A DNA stretch of 64,000 nucleotides, taken from positions 1 through 64,000 of the forward strand of contig CASDOW010000003.1 in the NCBI GenBank assembly GCA_949282195.1, given 5' to 3'. A program made the translations under genes and the position numbers. The stretch is from an uncultured bacterium (GTDB lineage Bacteria > Cyanobacteriota > Vampirovibrionia > Gastranaerophilales > Gastranaerophilaceae). This document shows positions 50,993-61,100 of the stretch, one piece after another (within the stretch, counting starts at the first letter, position 1; the number at the start of each line of letters is the position of its first letter). The notes below the pieces were generated by a model. It had not been told where the DNA came from and did no database searches. It saw nothing but the letters and a program-made list of their open reading frames with translations.

Positions 50993-51563
50993 TTCAACTA
51001 AATTTTTAGATTTTAAATCTACAATTTCCCCTTCAGGGCAAGATTGGTACTATGTAAAAAGGACAAATGACAAGCCAAATCATGATAGTGCAGTTGCAAT
51101 AACAACGCTTGTAAAAATAAATGGCGAATATAATTTTCTTTTTATCAAGACAAATAGACCGCCAATTTTATCGGAAAATAAAGCAAAATACTGCCTTGAA
51201 TCTCCTGCGGGACTGATTGCTGATATAGATAAGGATGAAACTTTATCAGATTGCATTAAAAAAGAACTTTTAGAAGAAACAGGTCTTGTTGCAGATGAAA
51301 TATATATCGAACTTAAAAATTCATCTACAAGCGCTGGTTTATCAAGCGAAACTTTAACTTATGTTACTGCAATTTGCAATTCATATAATATCATTCAAAA
51401 GCCTGTTTCTGACGGCGGAATAATATTAGAAAGATTTTTTATTCCGATAAATTCAATTAACAGATATTTAACAACGATTAATCAAAGCGAAATATCCGTG
51501 GCTGCCGCACTTGTTTGCGGAGTTTATTATGCATTATTGAGGGTTAATTCTCTCCAAAAATAA
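50979..51563 (+). CDS. NUDIX hydrolase (ADP-ribose pyrophosphatase-like)
   Basis: A 194-residue hydrolase of nucleoside diphosphate derivatives. The Nudix box is ESPAGLIADIDKDETLSDCI then KKELLEETGLVADE, with K where the consensus has R; the metal-binding EExG core is intact. TSAGLSSETLTYVTAIC downstream resembles the ADP-ribose pyrophosphatase subgroup. It starts with GTG inside the thiE 3' end and ends overlapping the convergent XRE gene by 20 bases. Thi-adjacent NUDIX enzymes sometimes clean up thiamine intermediates; that role here is only suggested by position. Confidence 0.88.
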   Translation: MAVINSTKFLDFKSTISPSGQDWYYVKRTNDKPNHDSAVAITTLVKINGEYNFLFIKTNRPPILSENKAKYCLESPAGLIADIDKDETLSDCIKKELLEETGLVADEIYIELKNSSTSAGLSSETLTYVTAICNSYNIIQKPVSDGGIILERFFIPINSINRYLTTINQSEISVAAALVCGVYYALLRVNSLQK

Positions 51564-51768
51564 GCAATTTTTCTATATTTACATTTAAAAATTTTGATAA
51601 TTCATAAATCTTAGCTAAAGACATGTTTGCCTTACCGCGCTCAATATTTGCTATATAATTTTGTGATACATTCATAATTTCGGCAAGTTGTTCTTGCGTT
51701 AAGTCTTTCTTAATGCGCTCAATTTTAACATTTTTGCCGAATTTTTTTAATAAAATTTCTTTATCCAT
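51544..51768 (-). CDS. Small XRE-family repressor
   Basis: A 74-residue protein that is essentially one helix-turn-helix: VKIERIKKDLTQEQLAEIMN, recognition helix QNYIANIERGKANMSLAKIY, then ELSKFLNVNIEKLL. Such small proteins act as dimers on palindromes. It is divergently transcribed from the large prepilin-like gene, and the 89 bases between hold dense ACTTATAA-type inverted repeats, probably its operators. That suggests control of itself and of the prepilin-like gene. Confidence 0.85.
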   Translation of the reverse strand: MDKEILLKKFGKNVKIERIKKDLTQEQLAEIMNVSQNYIANIERGKANMSLAKIYELSKFLNVNIEKLLIFGEN

Positions 51769-51769
51769 A

Positions 51770-51848
51770 TTTATAAGTATATAAATATTGACTTATAAAT
51801 TTAAGAGTGTTATAAGTTATAATATATAACTTATAAATTATAACTTAT
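51770..51848. promoter_or_regulatory. Operator array of ACTTATAA palindromes with promoter
   Basis: Two perfect inverted repeats lie in this divergent region: ATTTATAAGT (51770-51779) with ACTTATAAAT (51791-51800), and TTATAAGTTATA (51810-51821) with TATAACTTATAA (51825-51836). A further partial copy (ATAACTTATT) is near 51839-51848. The plus-strand promoter TTGACT - 17 bases - TATAAG (51788-51816) runs through them. This is what a cooperatively bound repressor site looks like; the XRE protein is the obvious candidate binder. Confidence 0.7.
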
Positions 51849-51857
51849 TGGGGAATT

Positions 51858-54068
51858 ATGAAACACAAAAATTTTTCATGCCAAAAATTTGGCTTTTCTA
51901 TGGTGGAATTAATGATATCACTTATTGCGATTAGTTGTATCACGGCTGCTTTTACGCCGTTGATTACTAAAAAGTTTGCTACAAACATCGGCTTTGGCGG
52001 CGGCGGAGGAACTACTCCTTCAATTAGTTCTGATTGTAGTTCAAGATATTCATCTGATTGTTTATTATGTACATCAAGCGAATGTTTGAGTTGTTCTAAA
52101 ACGTGTCCAGAAGGTCAATGTCAAGATTCAACAAATTGTTCTTGTAAGGATTGTCCTGAAAGTGAATATCCTAATTGTATTAAATTTACAAATACAGCTT
52201 GTATACAATGTAAGAATGGTTATAGGTTAGTTGATAGTACTTGTATAGAGTGTCCTAACGGAAAATATTCGGATAACGGAAAAGAATGTAAGTATTGTGA
52301 AATAGGTTATTGGCCTAATGATGATAAAACAGCTTGTGTGGAATGTCCTAAGGGGTATATTTGTAATCAAGATACACAGGTAAAATGTAGCGGTACAACA
52401 ACACCAAAAATTGAAGAAAACCTTGGAGGTATTTTAGGTAAATCTCATATTTGCGCTCCATGTCCAGCAGGGTCTTATTGCGTAAATGGTATTGAAACAA
52501 AATGCCCTGAAGGAACATATTCAGAAGGTAATAAATCACAATGTTCAACATGTCCAGATAATGAACATCCAAATGAAGATCAAAGTGCTTGCACAAGTTG
52601 CCCGACAGGTTATTATTGTTCAGGCGGTCAACAAGTATCATGTAGCGAAAAATGGAGAAATTGTGCTGAATGTGATTCAACGGGCTGTACTAAATGTAAG
52701 GAAAATTTTAATTTTTCAAATGGTCAATGTGAAAGCTTATCTCCTGTTACAATGAAGGTCGGAAATCTTTATGTAACAAAATATAATATGGGCGATAGAG
52801 ATGAGCTTCCTATTCCATCAACTATTACTTTATTAAATTATAACGAAAAATGTCCTACAAATGGAAGATGCTGCTGGCAGGGGCAAACTGCAAATGGTAG
52901 CTATTGTGATGCTGAAAATGGTGGATATAGCGGTTGTAAAAGAACGGTTTGCAATTGGGACGCAGCAAGAGAAGTTTGTGCCAGACTTGATTTAGACGGA
53001 TTTAACTGGAGGTTACCCGCATATTCTGAAATGAGCAGTTGGTATTCATATTCTGCTCTTATGTCTGCAAACGGGTTACAGTTGTGTAATGGTTACGATG
53101 GAAGTTCTAAAAATTGGTCACGTTGCTATCCACAATACAGCAACTGCGGAAATTATGTAAATTATTCTTATATAGGATCATTAGCATGTTATCCAAGTTA
53201 CTTGTGGACAAGAAACTATTATAACAGCGATAACGCATACTACTACTATTTAAGTGGTTCAAATGGTTATTGGAGTTATGCATCAACATACAAAAGATAT
53301 GCTGCTTCTGTTCGTTGTGTGGCTGAAGAATCAAATACTTGTCCTGCAGGCACATATAAAAGCAATAATGATTGTCTTGATTGTTCTAATAAATACCCAA
53401 ACTGCAGTCTTTGTGATGATCAATTGTGTCATTTATGTCAAACTGGATATGAATTCCATAGAGGAACAGGTAAATGTGTTAAATCACTAGAAAATGCTCT
53501 TCCTGTAGATAATTTTTATGTAACAAAATATAACATGGGTGATAATGGTCTACCAATACCTTCAACTGTTACAATACTTCCAATTAACGGTACTTGTACA
53601 TCAATTAGATGTTGTTGGCAGGGTCAAACTGCAAATGGTAGCTATTGTGACGCATTTTATAATGGGTATAGCGGATGTAATAGAACAGTGTGCAATTTTG
53701 AAGCAGCAAAAGAAATATGTAATCAATACACAGGTGGTAATAAAACTTGGAGACTGCCTAAATACTCCGAAATGAGCAGTTGGTATCAAACGTATTCATC
53801 TAATTATGCGGATATATTTGGATTGCAATTATGCAATGGCTACGATGAAAAAAGTTATAATTGGCCCAGGTGCTATCCCAAATACGGTTCTTGCAAAGGA
53901 ACCTACTCAGATGCGTGTTACTCCAGTTATATATGGACACAAAATACATCTAATATTAATAGCTCATACTATTACTATTTGAGCGGATCTAACGGATATT
54001 GGAATTATGCAATCACTTACAATCTTGAAGCTTTTTCTGTTCGCTGTATAACCGATAGAGTTGATTAG
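51858..54068 (+). CDS. Prepilin-anchored Cys-rich protein with two FISUMP/lectin-like domains
   Basis: A 736-residue surface protein. It begins with a prepilin signal: KFG then FSMVELMISLIAISCITAAF, cut after G12, E17 at +5. A Gly-rich stretch leads to a Cys-rich stalk (about 55-295) with repeats like CPEGTYSEGNKSQCSTCP, resembling furin/EGF-like or GCC2_GCC3 modules. Two similar ~185-residue domains follow (about 301-490 and 550-733), each with YVTKYNMGD, CCWQGQTANGSYCD, WRLPxYSEMSSWY, YYYYLSGSNGYW and SVRC. They look like the FISUMP/DUF1566 C-type-lectin-like fold. A Cys-rich linker joins them. Adhesion is likely; the ligand is unknown. Confidence 0.82.
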   Translation: MKHKNFSCQKFGFSMVELMISLIAISCITAAFTPLITKKFATNIGFGGGGGTTPSISSDCSSRYSSDCLLCTSSECLSCSKTCPEGQCQDSTNCSCKDCPESEYPNCIKFTNTACIQCKNGYRLVDSTCIECPNGKYSDNGKECKYCEIGYWPNDDKTACVECPKGYICNQDTQVKCSGTTTPKIEENLGGILGKSHICAPCPAGSYCVNGIETKCPEGTYSEGNKSQCSTCPDNEHPNEDQSACTSCPTGYYCSGGQQVSCSEKWRNCAECDSTGCTKCKENFNFSNGQCESLSPVTMKVGNLYVTKYNMGDRDELPIPSTITLLNYNEKCPTNGRCCWQGQTANGSYCDAENGGYSGCKRTVCNWDAAREVCARLDLDGFNWRLPAYSEMSSWYSYSALMSANGLQLCNGYDGSSKNWSRCYPQYSNCGNYVNYSYIGSLACYPSYLWTRNYYNSDNAYYYYLSGSNGYWSYASTYKRYAASVRCVAEESNTCPAGTYKSNNDCLDCSNKYPNCSLCDDQLCHLCQTGYEFHRGTGKCVKSLENALPVDNFYVTKYNMGDNGLPIPSTVTILPINGTCTSIRCCWQGQTANGSYCDAFYNGYSGCNRTVCNFEAAKEICNQYTGGNKTWRLPKYSEMSSWYQTYSSNYADIFGLQLCNGYDEKSYNWPRCYPKYGSCKGTYSDACYSSYIWTQNTSNINSSYYYYLSGSNGYWNYAITYNLEAFSVRCITDRVD
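52875..52909 (+). repeat. Direct repeat, copy 1 (lectin-like domain 1)
   Basis: 35 bases matching 53616-53650 at 34 of 35 positions, encoding WQGQTANGSYCD. Identity at silent sites is higher than elsewhere in the two domains, so a recent duplication or gene conversion is likely. Confidence 0.75.
53616..53650 (+). repeat. Direct repeat, copy 2 (lectin-like domain 2)
   Basis: Second copy of the 35-base repeat at 52875-52909; the one mismatch is G/T. A second short match, GAAATGAGCAGTTGGTAT, is shared by the domains near 53030 and 53770. Confidence 0.75.
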
Positions 54069-54099
54069 ATTTATGTTATTTTTTGTGTTTTGATATCTT

Positions 54100-54125
54100 A
54101 AGGGGGCAATTGCTCCCTTTTTTTT
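54100..54125 (+). terminator. Terminator of the prepilin-anchored protein gene
   Basis: Stem AAGGGGGC / GCTCCCTT (one G-T pair), loop AATT, followed by a run of eight T. It lies 31 bases after the stop. Confidence 0.85.
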
Positions 54126-54130
54126 ACACA

Positions 54131-54159
54131 AAAAAAGTCCGCATTTAGTCGGACTTTTG
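54131..54159 (-). terminator. Terminator of lepA
   Basis: Perfect stem AAAAGTCCG / CGGACTTTT with an 8-base loop. On the minus strand it is followed by a T-run, and it sits 20 bases beyond the lepA stop. Confidence 0.8.
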
Positions 54160-54178
54160 CAACAAATAAAATATTAAT

Positions 54179-55981
54179 TTATTCCTCATTTAAAGATAAT
54201 ACTGCCATAAATGCTTCTTGCGGAATTTCGACTCTGCCTACTGATTTCATACGTTTTTTGCCGCGTTTTTGTTTTTCCAATAACTTTCTTTTTCTTGAAA
54301 TATCGCCGCCATAACATTTATCTAAAACAGATTTTCTTAGGGCTTTAATATTTGTTCTTGCGATAACTCTGCCGCCGATTGCCGCTTGAATTGCAACTTC
54401 AAACATTTGTCTTGGAATAATTTCTTTTAGTTTATTAGTTAATTTTTGACCGATATTATAAGCGCTATCTTTATGACAAATTACAGACAAAGCGTCAACT
54501 ATCTCATTTGCAAGTAAAATATCCATTTTAACTAAATCGGATTTTTTATAATCGCAAAATTCATAATCCAAAGAAGCATAACCGCGCGAACGAGATTTTA
54601 ATTGATCATAAAAATCTGTAATAACTTCAGACAAAGGTAATTGATATTCAAGATTTACCCTTATATCATCAATATATTGCATATTAATGAATATACCTCT
54701 TTTATCTTGACATAATTCCATTAAGGTGCCGACATAGTCGTTTGGAGTAAAAATATTAACTCTAACATAAGGCTCTTCAATATATTCCCTATATTGTGGA
54801 GCCGGAAGCTCAGCAGGGTTATCGATTTCAACCATGGAGCCGTCTGTTTTATAGACTCTATAAATAACAGAAGGTGCCGTTGTGATTAACGATAAATCAT
54901 ATTCACGCTCTAAGCGCTCTTGAGCTATTTCCATATGGAGCATACCCAAAAAACCACATCTAAAACCAAAACCAAGCGCATTAGATGTTTCAGGTTCATA
55001 GGTAATTGAACTGTCTGACAATTTTAATTTTTCTAAAGCTTCTTTTAATTCTTGATAATCTTCATTATTTACAGGATACAAGCCCGAAAAAACCATTGGT
55101 TTTGCTTCTTTGTAACCTTCAAGAGGTTCAATTGCAGAATTTTCAACATGCGTTATAGTATCACCTACAAAGCGCGTTATTTCTTTTATTGAACCTGCAA
55201 AATACCCAACTTCGCCTGTTTTTAATTCATTGACTTGATTTCTGTGAGGATTTAAAAAACCAAGCTCAATAACTTCAAATTCCCTGCCTGTTGCCATGAA
55301 TTTAATTTTGTCGCCAAGCTTAATTGATCCGTCTACGACTTTAAAAAAGCAAATTGTCCCTAAATAAGCGTCATATGCACTATCAAAAACCAAAGCTCTT
55401 AAAGGTTTATCGGATGTATCAATTGGGGCAGGAACATATTTAACAATTGCCTCTAAAACTTCATCTATTCCTTGTCCTGTTTTTGCGCTAACAGGAATTG
55501 CCATTGAAGCATCAATTCCTAAAACGTCTTCAATTTCTCTTTTAACTCTTTCAACATCAGCAGAAGGTAAATCAATTTTATTAATTATCGGAATAATTTC
55601 AAGATTTTGTTCCATTGCAAGATAAACATTTGCCAATGTTTGAGCTTCAACACCTTGAGTTGCGTCAACAATCAAAAGCGCACCTTCGCAAGCTGCCAAA
55701 GAACGAGATACTTCATAGGAAAAATCAACGTGCCCAGGGGTATCGATTAAATTTAATATGTATTCTTTGCCGTCTTTTGATTTATAATTCATTTTTGCGG
55801 CATTAAGCTTAATCGTTATACCTCTTTCGCGCTCAATATCCATGGTGTCAAGCAATTGATCTTGCATTTCTCTTTTTGAAATAGTATTTGTTGCTTCTAA
55901 AAGCCTGTCGGCAAGTGTGGATTTTCCATGGTCAATATGAGCTATTATGCTAAAATTTCTAATATTATCAAGTTTTTTCAT
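54179..55981 (-). CDS. lepA: Elongation factor 4 (back-translocase)
   Basis: A 600-residue translational GTPase that remodels stalled ribosomes and aids 30S assembly. G motifs are [22 protein letters not shown] and NKIDLP. The LepA-specific C-terminal domain ends with [20 protein letters not shown] then [14 protein letters not shown], which separates it from EF-G. Length is normal for the family. It stands alone, divergent from rpmE. Confidence 0.97.
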   Translation of the reverse strand: MKKLDNIRNFSIIAHIDHGKSTLADRLLEATNTISKREMQDQLLDTMDIERERGITIKLNAAKMNYKSKDGKEYILNLIDTPGHVDFSYEVSRSLAACEGALLIVDATQGVEAQTLANVYLAMEQNLEIIPIINKIDLPSADVERVKREIEDVLGIDASMAIPVSAKTGQGIDEVLEAIVKYVPAPIDTSDKPLRALVFDSAYDAYLGTICFFKVVDGSIKLGDKIKFMATGREFEVIELGFLNPHRNQVNELKTGEVGYFAGSIKEITRFVGDTITHVENSAIEPLEGYKEAKPMVFSGLYPVNNEDYQELKEALEKLKLSDSSITYEPETSNALGFGFRCGFLGMLHMEIAQERLEREYDLSLITTAPSVIYRVYKTDGSMVEIDNPAELPAPQYREYIEEPYVRVNIFTPNDYVGTLMELCQDKRGIFINMQYIDDIRVNLEYQLPLSEVITDFYDQLKSRSRGYASLDYEFCDYKKSDLVKMDILLANEIVDALSVICHKDSAYNIGQKLTNKLKEIIPRQMFEVAIQAAIGGRVIARTNIKALRKSVLDKCYGGDISRKRKLLEKQKRGKKRMKSVGRVEIPQEAFMAVLSLNEE

Positions 55982-56043
55982 AGTTTTTATTATACAATAA
56001 ACATAAGTTAATAAAAATATTTTTTTATGCTTGAAAATTATTT

Positions 56044-56071
56044 TTGAGCACCGTAAAATAATTAATATAAG
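56044..56071 (+). promoter_or_regulatory. Probable promoter of rpmE
   Basis: TTGAGC, 16 bases, then TATAAG. The predicted start near 56078 leaves a 19-base leader with AAGGGAAG before the ATG at 56097. Confidence 0.55.
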
Positions 56072-56096
56072 ATATTATCACTAAAAGGGAAGAACA

Positions 56097-56297
56097 ATGA
56101 AAAAAGGTATTCACCCAGATTACAAAAAAACAACTATAAAATGTGTATGCGGAAACGAAATCGAAACCGGTTCTGTTGAAGAAAACATCACAGTTGAAAT
56201 TTGTAACGCTTGTCATCCTTTCTATACAGGAAATCAAAAAATTCTTGACTCTGAAGGTAGAGTTGAAAGATTTAAAAAACGTTACGAAAAAAAATAG
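56097..56297 (+). CDS. rpmE: 50S ribosomal protein L31 (zinc-binding form)
   Basis: A 66-residue ribosomal protein. [20 protein letters not shown] begins it, and CVC with [12 protein letters not shown] gives the cysteines of the zinc form; [10 protein letters not shown] ends it. The zinc (C+) type has its zinc-free paralogue, RpmE2, used under zinc shortage; none is in this window. A hairpin follows the stop. Confidence 0.96.
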   Translation: MKKGIHPDYKKTTIKCVCGNEIETGSVEENITVEICNACHPFYTGNQKILDSEGRVERFKKRYEKK

Positions 56298-56310
56298 TTG
56301 CAAAATTAAA

Positions 56311-56335
56311 TTTGGCTGGCTAATTACCAGCCAAA
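56311..56335 (+). terminator. Hairpin after rpmE
   Basis: Perfect 9-base stem TTTGGCTGG / CCAGCCAAA, loop CTAATTA, 13 bases after the rpmE stop. The T-tract after it is poor, so it may be a weak terminator that lets thyX be read through. Confidence 0.5.
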
Positions 56336-56380
56336 AATTTATATAAATCTTTTGTTTGAATTAGCTTGTGGGAGTAAATT

Positions 56381-57076
56381 ATGCCAAAAAAACAACTTGA
56401 AGTTTCACTAATTTCTATACCTGACAATTTATTGGATGTAATTTACACCGCATGTAGAACTTGCTATAGTCCTGACGGCGCTGTTGATATATACGAAAAT
56501 ATAACAACAGATGAAGAAAAAAAATTAGCATTAATTAAAAAAGTTATTTCATCAGGACATTACTCTACAATTGAACATATTCAGGTTACTTTTGCAATAA
56601 ACAATATTTCAAGAGCGGCAACTCATCAATTAGTTCGCCATAGACATGCAAGCTTCTCTCAAAAATCTCAAAGATATGTCAAAGAGAAAGGCGAATTTGA
56701 TTTTATTGTACCTCCTGCAATTGAGGCAAAAAAAGATTTGTACGATAAATTTTTAACTCATATGAATTTAACATCAATGCTTTATGAAGAGTTTTTGCAA
56801 AGCGGCATAAAAAGCGAAGATGCAAGAGCAATTTTACCAAACGCAACAACAAGCTCAATGGTTGTGAGCTTAAATTTAAGAGAGCTGATACATCTTGCTA
56901 ATTTAAGACTTTGCACCAGAGCGCAACTTGAAATTAGGCTTGCGGTTAAAAGAATGTGTGCGCTTGTTGAAGAAAAAGAGCCTTGGCTTAAAGAACATCT
57001 TGTTCCAAAATGCGAAAGATTAGGCTATTGCGACGAAGAAAAATCATGTGGAAGGATGAAAACTAAAAATGGATAA
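56381..57076 (+). CDS. thyX: Flavin-dependent thymidylate synthase
   Basis: A 231-residue FAD enzyme that methylates dUMP to dTMP with methylene-THF and NAD(P)H. The ThyX signature [14 protein letters not shown] lies at 86-99. [20 protein letters not shown] and [19 protein letters not shown] then [10 protein letters not shown] are also characteristic. ThyX yields THF rather than DHF, so cells with it need little dihydrofolate reductase. Its stop overlaps the prfA ATG by 8 bases. Confidence 0.96.
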   Translation: MPKKQLEVSLISIPDNLLDVIYTACRTCYSPDGAVDIYENITTDEEKKLALIKKVISSGHYSTIEHIQVTFAINNISRAATHQLVRHRHASFSQKSQRYVKEKGEFDFIVPPAIEAKKDLYDKFLTHMNLTSMLYEEFLQSGIKSEDARAILPNATTSSMVVSLNLRELIHLANLRLCTRAQLEIRLAVKRMCALVEEKEPWLKEHLVPKCERLGYCDEEKSCGRMKTKNG

Positions 57077-58160
57077 TTCAATGTTTGAAAAAGTTGAAAA
57101 AATTGAAAAAAGATACCAAGAGCTTGGTGTCACTTTGTCAAAACCTGAAATTATCCAAGATTATGAAAAATTCCGTGATTTATCCAAACAAAGAAAAACC
57201 ATGGAAGAAACCGTAAATATTTATTATCAATATAAAGAGGCGGTTGAAGCTATCAAAGAAGCCAAGGAAATGCTCCATGGTGAAAAAGATTCTTCCATGA
57301 GGGAATTTTTAAACAACGAAATATCTTCAAATGAAAATAAAATCACAGAGTTTGAACATCGCTTAAAAGTTTTATTACTTCCAAAAGATCCAATGGATGA
57401 AAAAGATATCATGCTTGAAATCAGAGGCTCAGCAGGCGGAGATGAAGCTAACATTTTTGCAGGCGACTTAATGAGAATGTATCTTAGATATGCTCAAGCA
57501 AAAGGTTGGCAGACAAAAATTTTATCGATAAATGAATGTGAAGCCGGCGGTGTTTCCGAAGTAGTTATTTCCGTTAAAGGCGGCGATGACATATATTCAA
57601 GGCTAAAATACGAATCAGGGGTTCACAGAGTTCAAAGGGTTCCTCAAACAGAATCTCAAGGCAGAGTTCATACGTCTACTGCCACTGTTGCGGTTATGCC
57701 AGAAGTTGATGATGTTGAAATCGAACTTAACATGAACGATATTGAAATCACAACTGCTCGTTCAGGCGGCGCAGGTGGTCAAAACGTAAATAAAGTTGAA
57801 ACTGCGGCCAGAGTTTTCCATAAACCTACTGGTATAATGATTTTCTGTACTGAAGAACGTTCTCAACTTCAAAATAAAGAAAGAGCTTTACAAATTTTAA
57901 AAGCAAAACTTTACGACATAGAAGTTCAAAAACAAATGCAAGAAGTTACCGACTTAAGACGTTCACAAGTCGGAACAGGCGACAGAAGCGAACGTATCAG
58001 AACATATAACTTCCCTCAAGGCAGATTGACTGACCACAGAATTGGTCAAAATTTTGACGTTAGGGAAGTTATTGAAGGCAATTTAGACAAATTAATTGAT
58101 ATGTTAACTGAATATGACCAAAAATTAAAACTAGAAAAACTAGCTGAAGTCGACGAATAA
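57069..58160 (+). CDS. prfA: Peptide chain release factor 1
   Basis: A 363-residue class I release factor reading UAA and UAG. The catalytic GGQ sits in [36 protein letters not shown] contains the stop-recognition PxT tripeptide as PQT (often PAT or PVT in other bacteria), and the absence of SPF rules out RF2. [20 protein letters not shown] is the usual late motif. The frame begins at 57069 inside thyX; an ATG at 57081 is an alternative. Confidence 0.96.
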   Translation: MDNSMFEKVEKIEKRYQELGVTLSKPEIIQDYEKFRDLSKQRKTMEETVNIYYQYKEAVEAIKEAKEMLHGEKDSSMREFLNNEISSNENKITEFEHRLKVLLLPKDPMDEKDIMLEIRGSAGGDEANIFAGDLMRMYLRYAQAKGWQTKILSINECEAGGVSEVVISVKGGDDIYSRLKYESGVHRVQRVPQTESQGRVHTSTATVAVMPEVDDVEIELNMNDIEITTARSGGAGGQNVNKVETAARVFHKPTGIMIFCTEERSQLQNKERALQILKAKLYDIEVQKQMQEVTDLRRSQVGTGDRSERIRTYNFPQGRLTDHRIGQNFDVREVIEGNLDKLIDMLTEYDQKLKLEKLAEVDE

Positions 58161-58190
58161 AATTCATTTTATAAAAAATTAATTTTTACC

Positions 58191-61100
58191 CTATATTGAG
58201 AATATATCTTTAATATCTTGATATGTAAGAGATTTAACAATATTTCTATCGATTGAAATTACGCTATCAACCAATGAGCGCTTTTTAGACTTCAGCGCTT
58301 GGATTTTTTCTTCAACAGTGTTTTTAGTAATTAAGCGATAAACAAATACTTTCTTCGTTTGCCCGATACGATAGGCTCTATCGGTTGCTTGGTCTTCAAC
58401 GGCAGGATTCCACCATGGGTCATAATGTATAACATAATCTGCCCCTGTAAGATTTAAGCCGGTACCACCCGCTTTTAGAGAAACAAGCATAATAGGTATT
58501 GTAGGATCATCGTTAAATCTTTCAACAACAGCTTGACGGTCTTTTGTTTTGCCTGATAAATATTCGTGTTTAATACCTTTCTTTTCAAGCCATTCTTGAA
58601 TTATATCCAACATTCCGACAAATTGAGAGAATAAAAGTATTCTGTGTTTTTCTGAAATTATTTCTTCTAACATTGATTGAAGTTGTTCAAATTTACCAGA
58701 ATCATTAATTCCTAATTTACCTTCTTTGTCATACAAACGAGGGTGGCAGCAAATTTGTCTTAAGCGTAATAACGCAGAGAAAATTGACATTCTTGATTTT
58801 TCAAGTCCAACTGTTTCAATTGATTTAAATAATTCCTCTTTAGTTGAATCAAGAACTTGTAAATATAAATCTTTTTGCTCGGGCGTAAGTTCGCAATATG
58901 CAACAGATTCAATTTTATCGGGTAAATCTTTTGCAACATCTCTTTTCATACGCCTTAAAATAAACGGATAAATTTGTGATTTAAGGCGTTTTTGAACTTC
59001 TGTATCTTCATTTTCAACAATAGGTGTAACAAATCTATGTGTAAATTCATTTGAATCAAATAAAAAGCCGGGCATAAGAAAATCAAAAACAGACCACAAT
59101 TCTTCAAGTTTATTTTCGATAGGCGTACCGGAGAGCGCTAATCTATGTTTTGAATTAAGCATTTTGCAGGCTTTTGATGTTTGACTTTGAGAATTTTTAA
59201 TATTTTGAGATTCATCTAAAATTACATATCTGAATGTTTGTTTTTTTAATTCATCAATATCACGTCTAACAAGAGCATAACTTGTTATTACAACATCATA
59301 TTTAGAAATTTCGGAAAACTTTTTCTTTCGCTCAGTGCCTGAAAGAGTTACATATTTTAAATTTGGGGCAAATTTTTCGATTTCCTTTTCCCAGTTGAAT
59401 ACAACACTTGTCGGGCAAATAACCAAGCTTGGTTCTTTTTGGTCTTTTTCTTTAGCTTTTTGTAATAATGCTAGTGTTTGAACTGTTTTTCCAAGCCCCA
59501 TATCATCAGCTAAAACACCATTTAAACCGTATTTATATAAAAACCAAAGCCAGCTAAAACCCTTTAATTGATATTCACGTAAATCAGCCTTAAGAGCCTT
59601 GGGAAGCGTTGTTGTATCGAGAGTTGAAAAAGTTGAAATTTCTTTCCAAAACTTAGAAAAAGAACGGCTCATTTTGAGATTTATGCCCATTTTTTCCATT
59701 TCAGACACAACGCCAGCGCGATAAGTCTTTACAATATATTTATCTTCATCATTTTTATAAACATCATAAGTGTTAAAAGATTTTAATAACGATAAAACAT
59801 CATCAACAGGTATTGTTACTTGTCCGCCTTGAGGAATATTGTAGTATTTTGCGCCTTCATAAGTCAAATCGATTATTTTTTCAAAATCAACTTCCCTATC
59901 ATCTGCTTGCCCTTTCAACTTAATCTCAAATTTATCTGTTCCGTCTTGAGAAAAGTCTATATCAGCAATTAATTTAAGTCCCTTTTTATTTAGTTTATAG
60001 AAAGATAAGTCATCTTTTTCTATAAACTCCCAACCTTCACCTGCTTTTGAAATATAGTAGTTATAAAAATCGATTGCATATTCTTTATCAAGAGCTAAAT
60101 TATTTGATTGAACAGGCGCAAACCTGCAAGCTAAAAGCATTTGATATGCGGCTTGCTCAAATTGCATATCTCTTTTTATCCAATATAATAAATCTTTTTG
60201 CGGGTCTTTAATAGTAACATAAGGGCTTTTATATTGTTTTTGATAGGGTACTCGAACGCCGTCATATTCAAATTCCAAAGAAGCCTTTAGTGACTGATCA
60301 TAATCAACCCCTAATTCAACAACACATTTTGGAGGTCGTTTTTCAAAGGTTAATTTTTCCATTTCTTCTGACATATTAACTGTCATAACTTCTTTTAATT
60401 TTGGCAATTCTTCGTACACAAATTTTCCGCCGTCAGCATCTTTAATATCTGAAAAGCTTGCCTTTGTTAAATTTTGAGGTACAACACTAACAGGTGTATC
60501 GCACTGGAAAATGACATCTTTATATCTTCCCCATTTTAATTGACGAGAAAAATATCGAACTTCTTCAAAAGGATAAATTTCATCAATGTCGTTTCTTTTC
60601 CAGTATAAGCTCAATAAAACGTTTCCAACATAAGAAACATTTACATCTAAACACAAATTCCAAATCGAATCGCTAAAGCGAATTTTTTTATGGGTTTTTG
60701 CGTCAATTACATCATCCATTTTAGAGAGCATTCTAAAAAATTCATCAAATTTGTTTATTTGAACATCATACCAGCCTGATTTTTTATCCAGTCTTGATTG
60801 ACTTAACAGCATTTTAAACATGACAACTTCAAGCTTTTGAGAATTGTTTAATTCAAAATTTTCTTCTTCTCTTTGCCTTTGGATAATTTGTTTAAAAACA
60901 GCCTCTAAATCTCTGATAACCTTTTTGGTGTGTCTGTTCATTACGAGAATTGAAAAGAAATTTTGCCTTCTTTTTGGATTGAAATGAAAAATAAAATCTC
61001 CCATAGGATTTTCATTCATGGGCAATTCTTCATCAGTTAAATTAGGTTCAATATCGAATTTTTCATACAAATATTCATCCCAAAAATGATTTTTTAAAGA

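Noticed and set aside
51769-51857. A CRISPR array made of the repeated ACTTATAA units
   Set aside because: The units are short palindromes without constant-length unique spacers and there are no cas genes; an operator array fits better.
52348-53789. Several open frames on both strands inside the large surface-protein gene
   Set aside because: They are shadows produced by biased codons of the Cys/Ser/Asn-rich repeats; none has a ribosome-binding site or family match.
53220-54068. The C-terminal lectin-like domain as a diversity-generating retroelement target
   Set aside because: C-type-lectin-like ends rich in Tyr, Asn and Ser codons invite this idea, but no reverse transcriptase or template repeat is in the window, and the two domains differ at all base types, not mainly at adenines.
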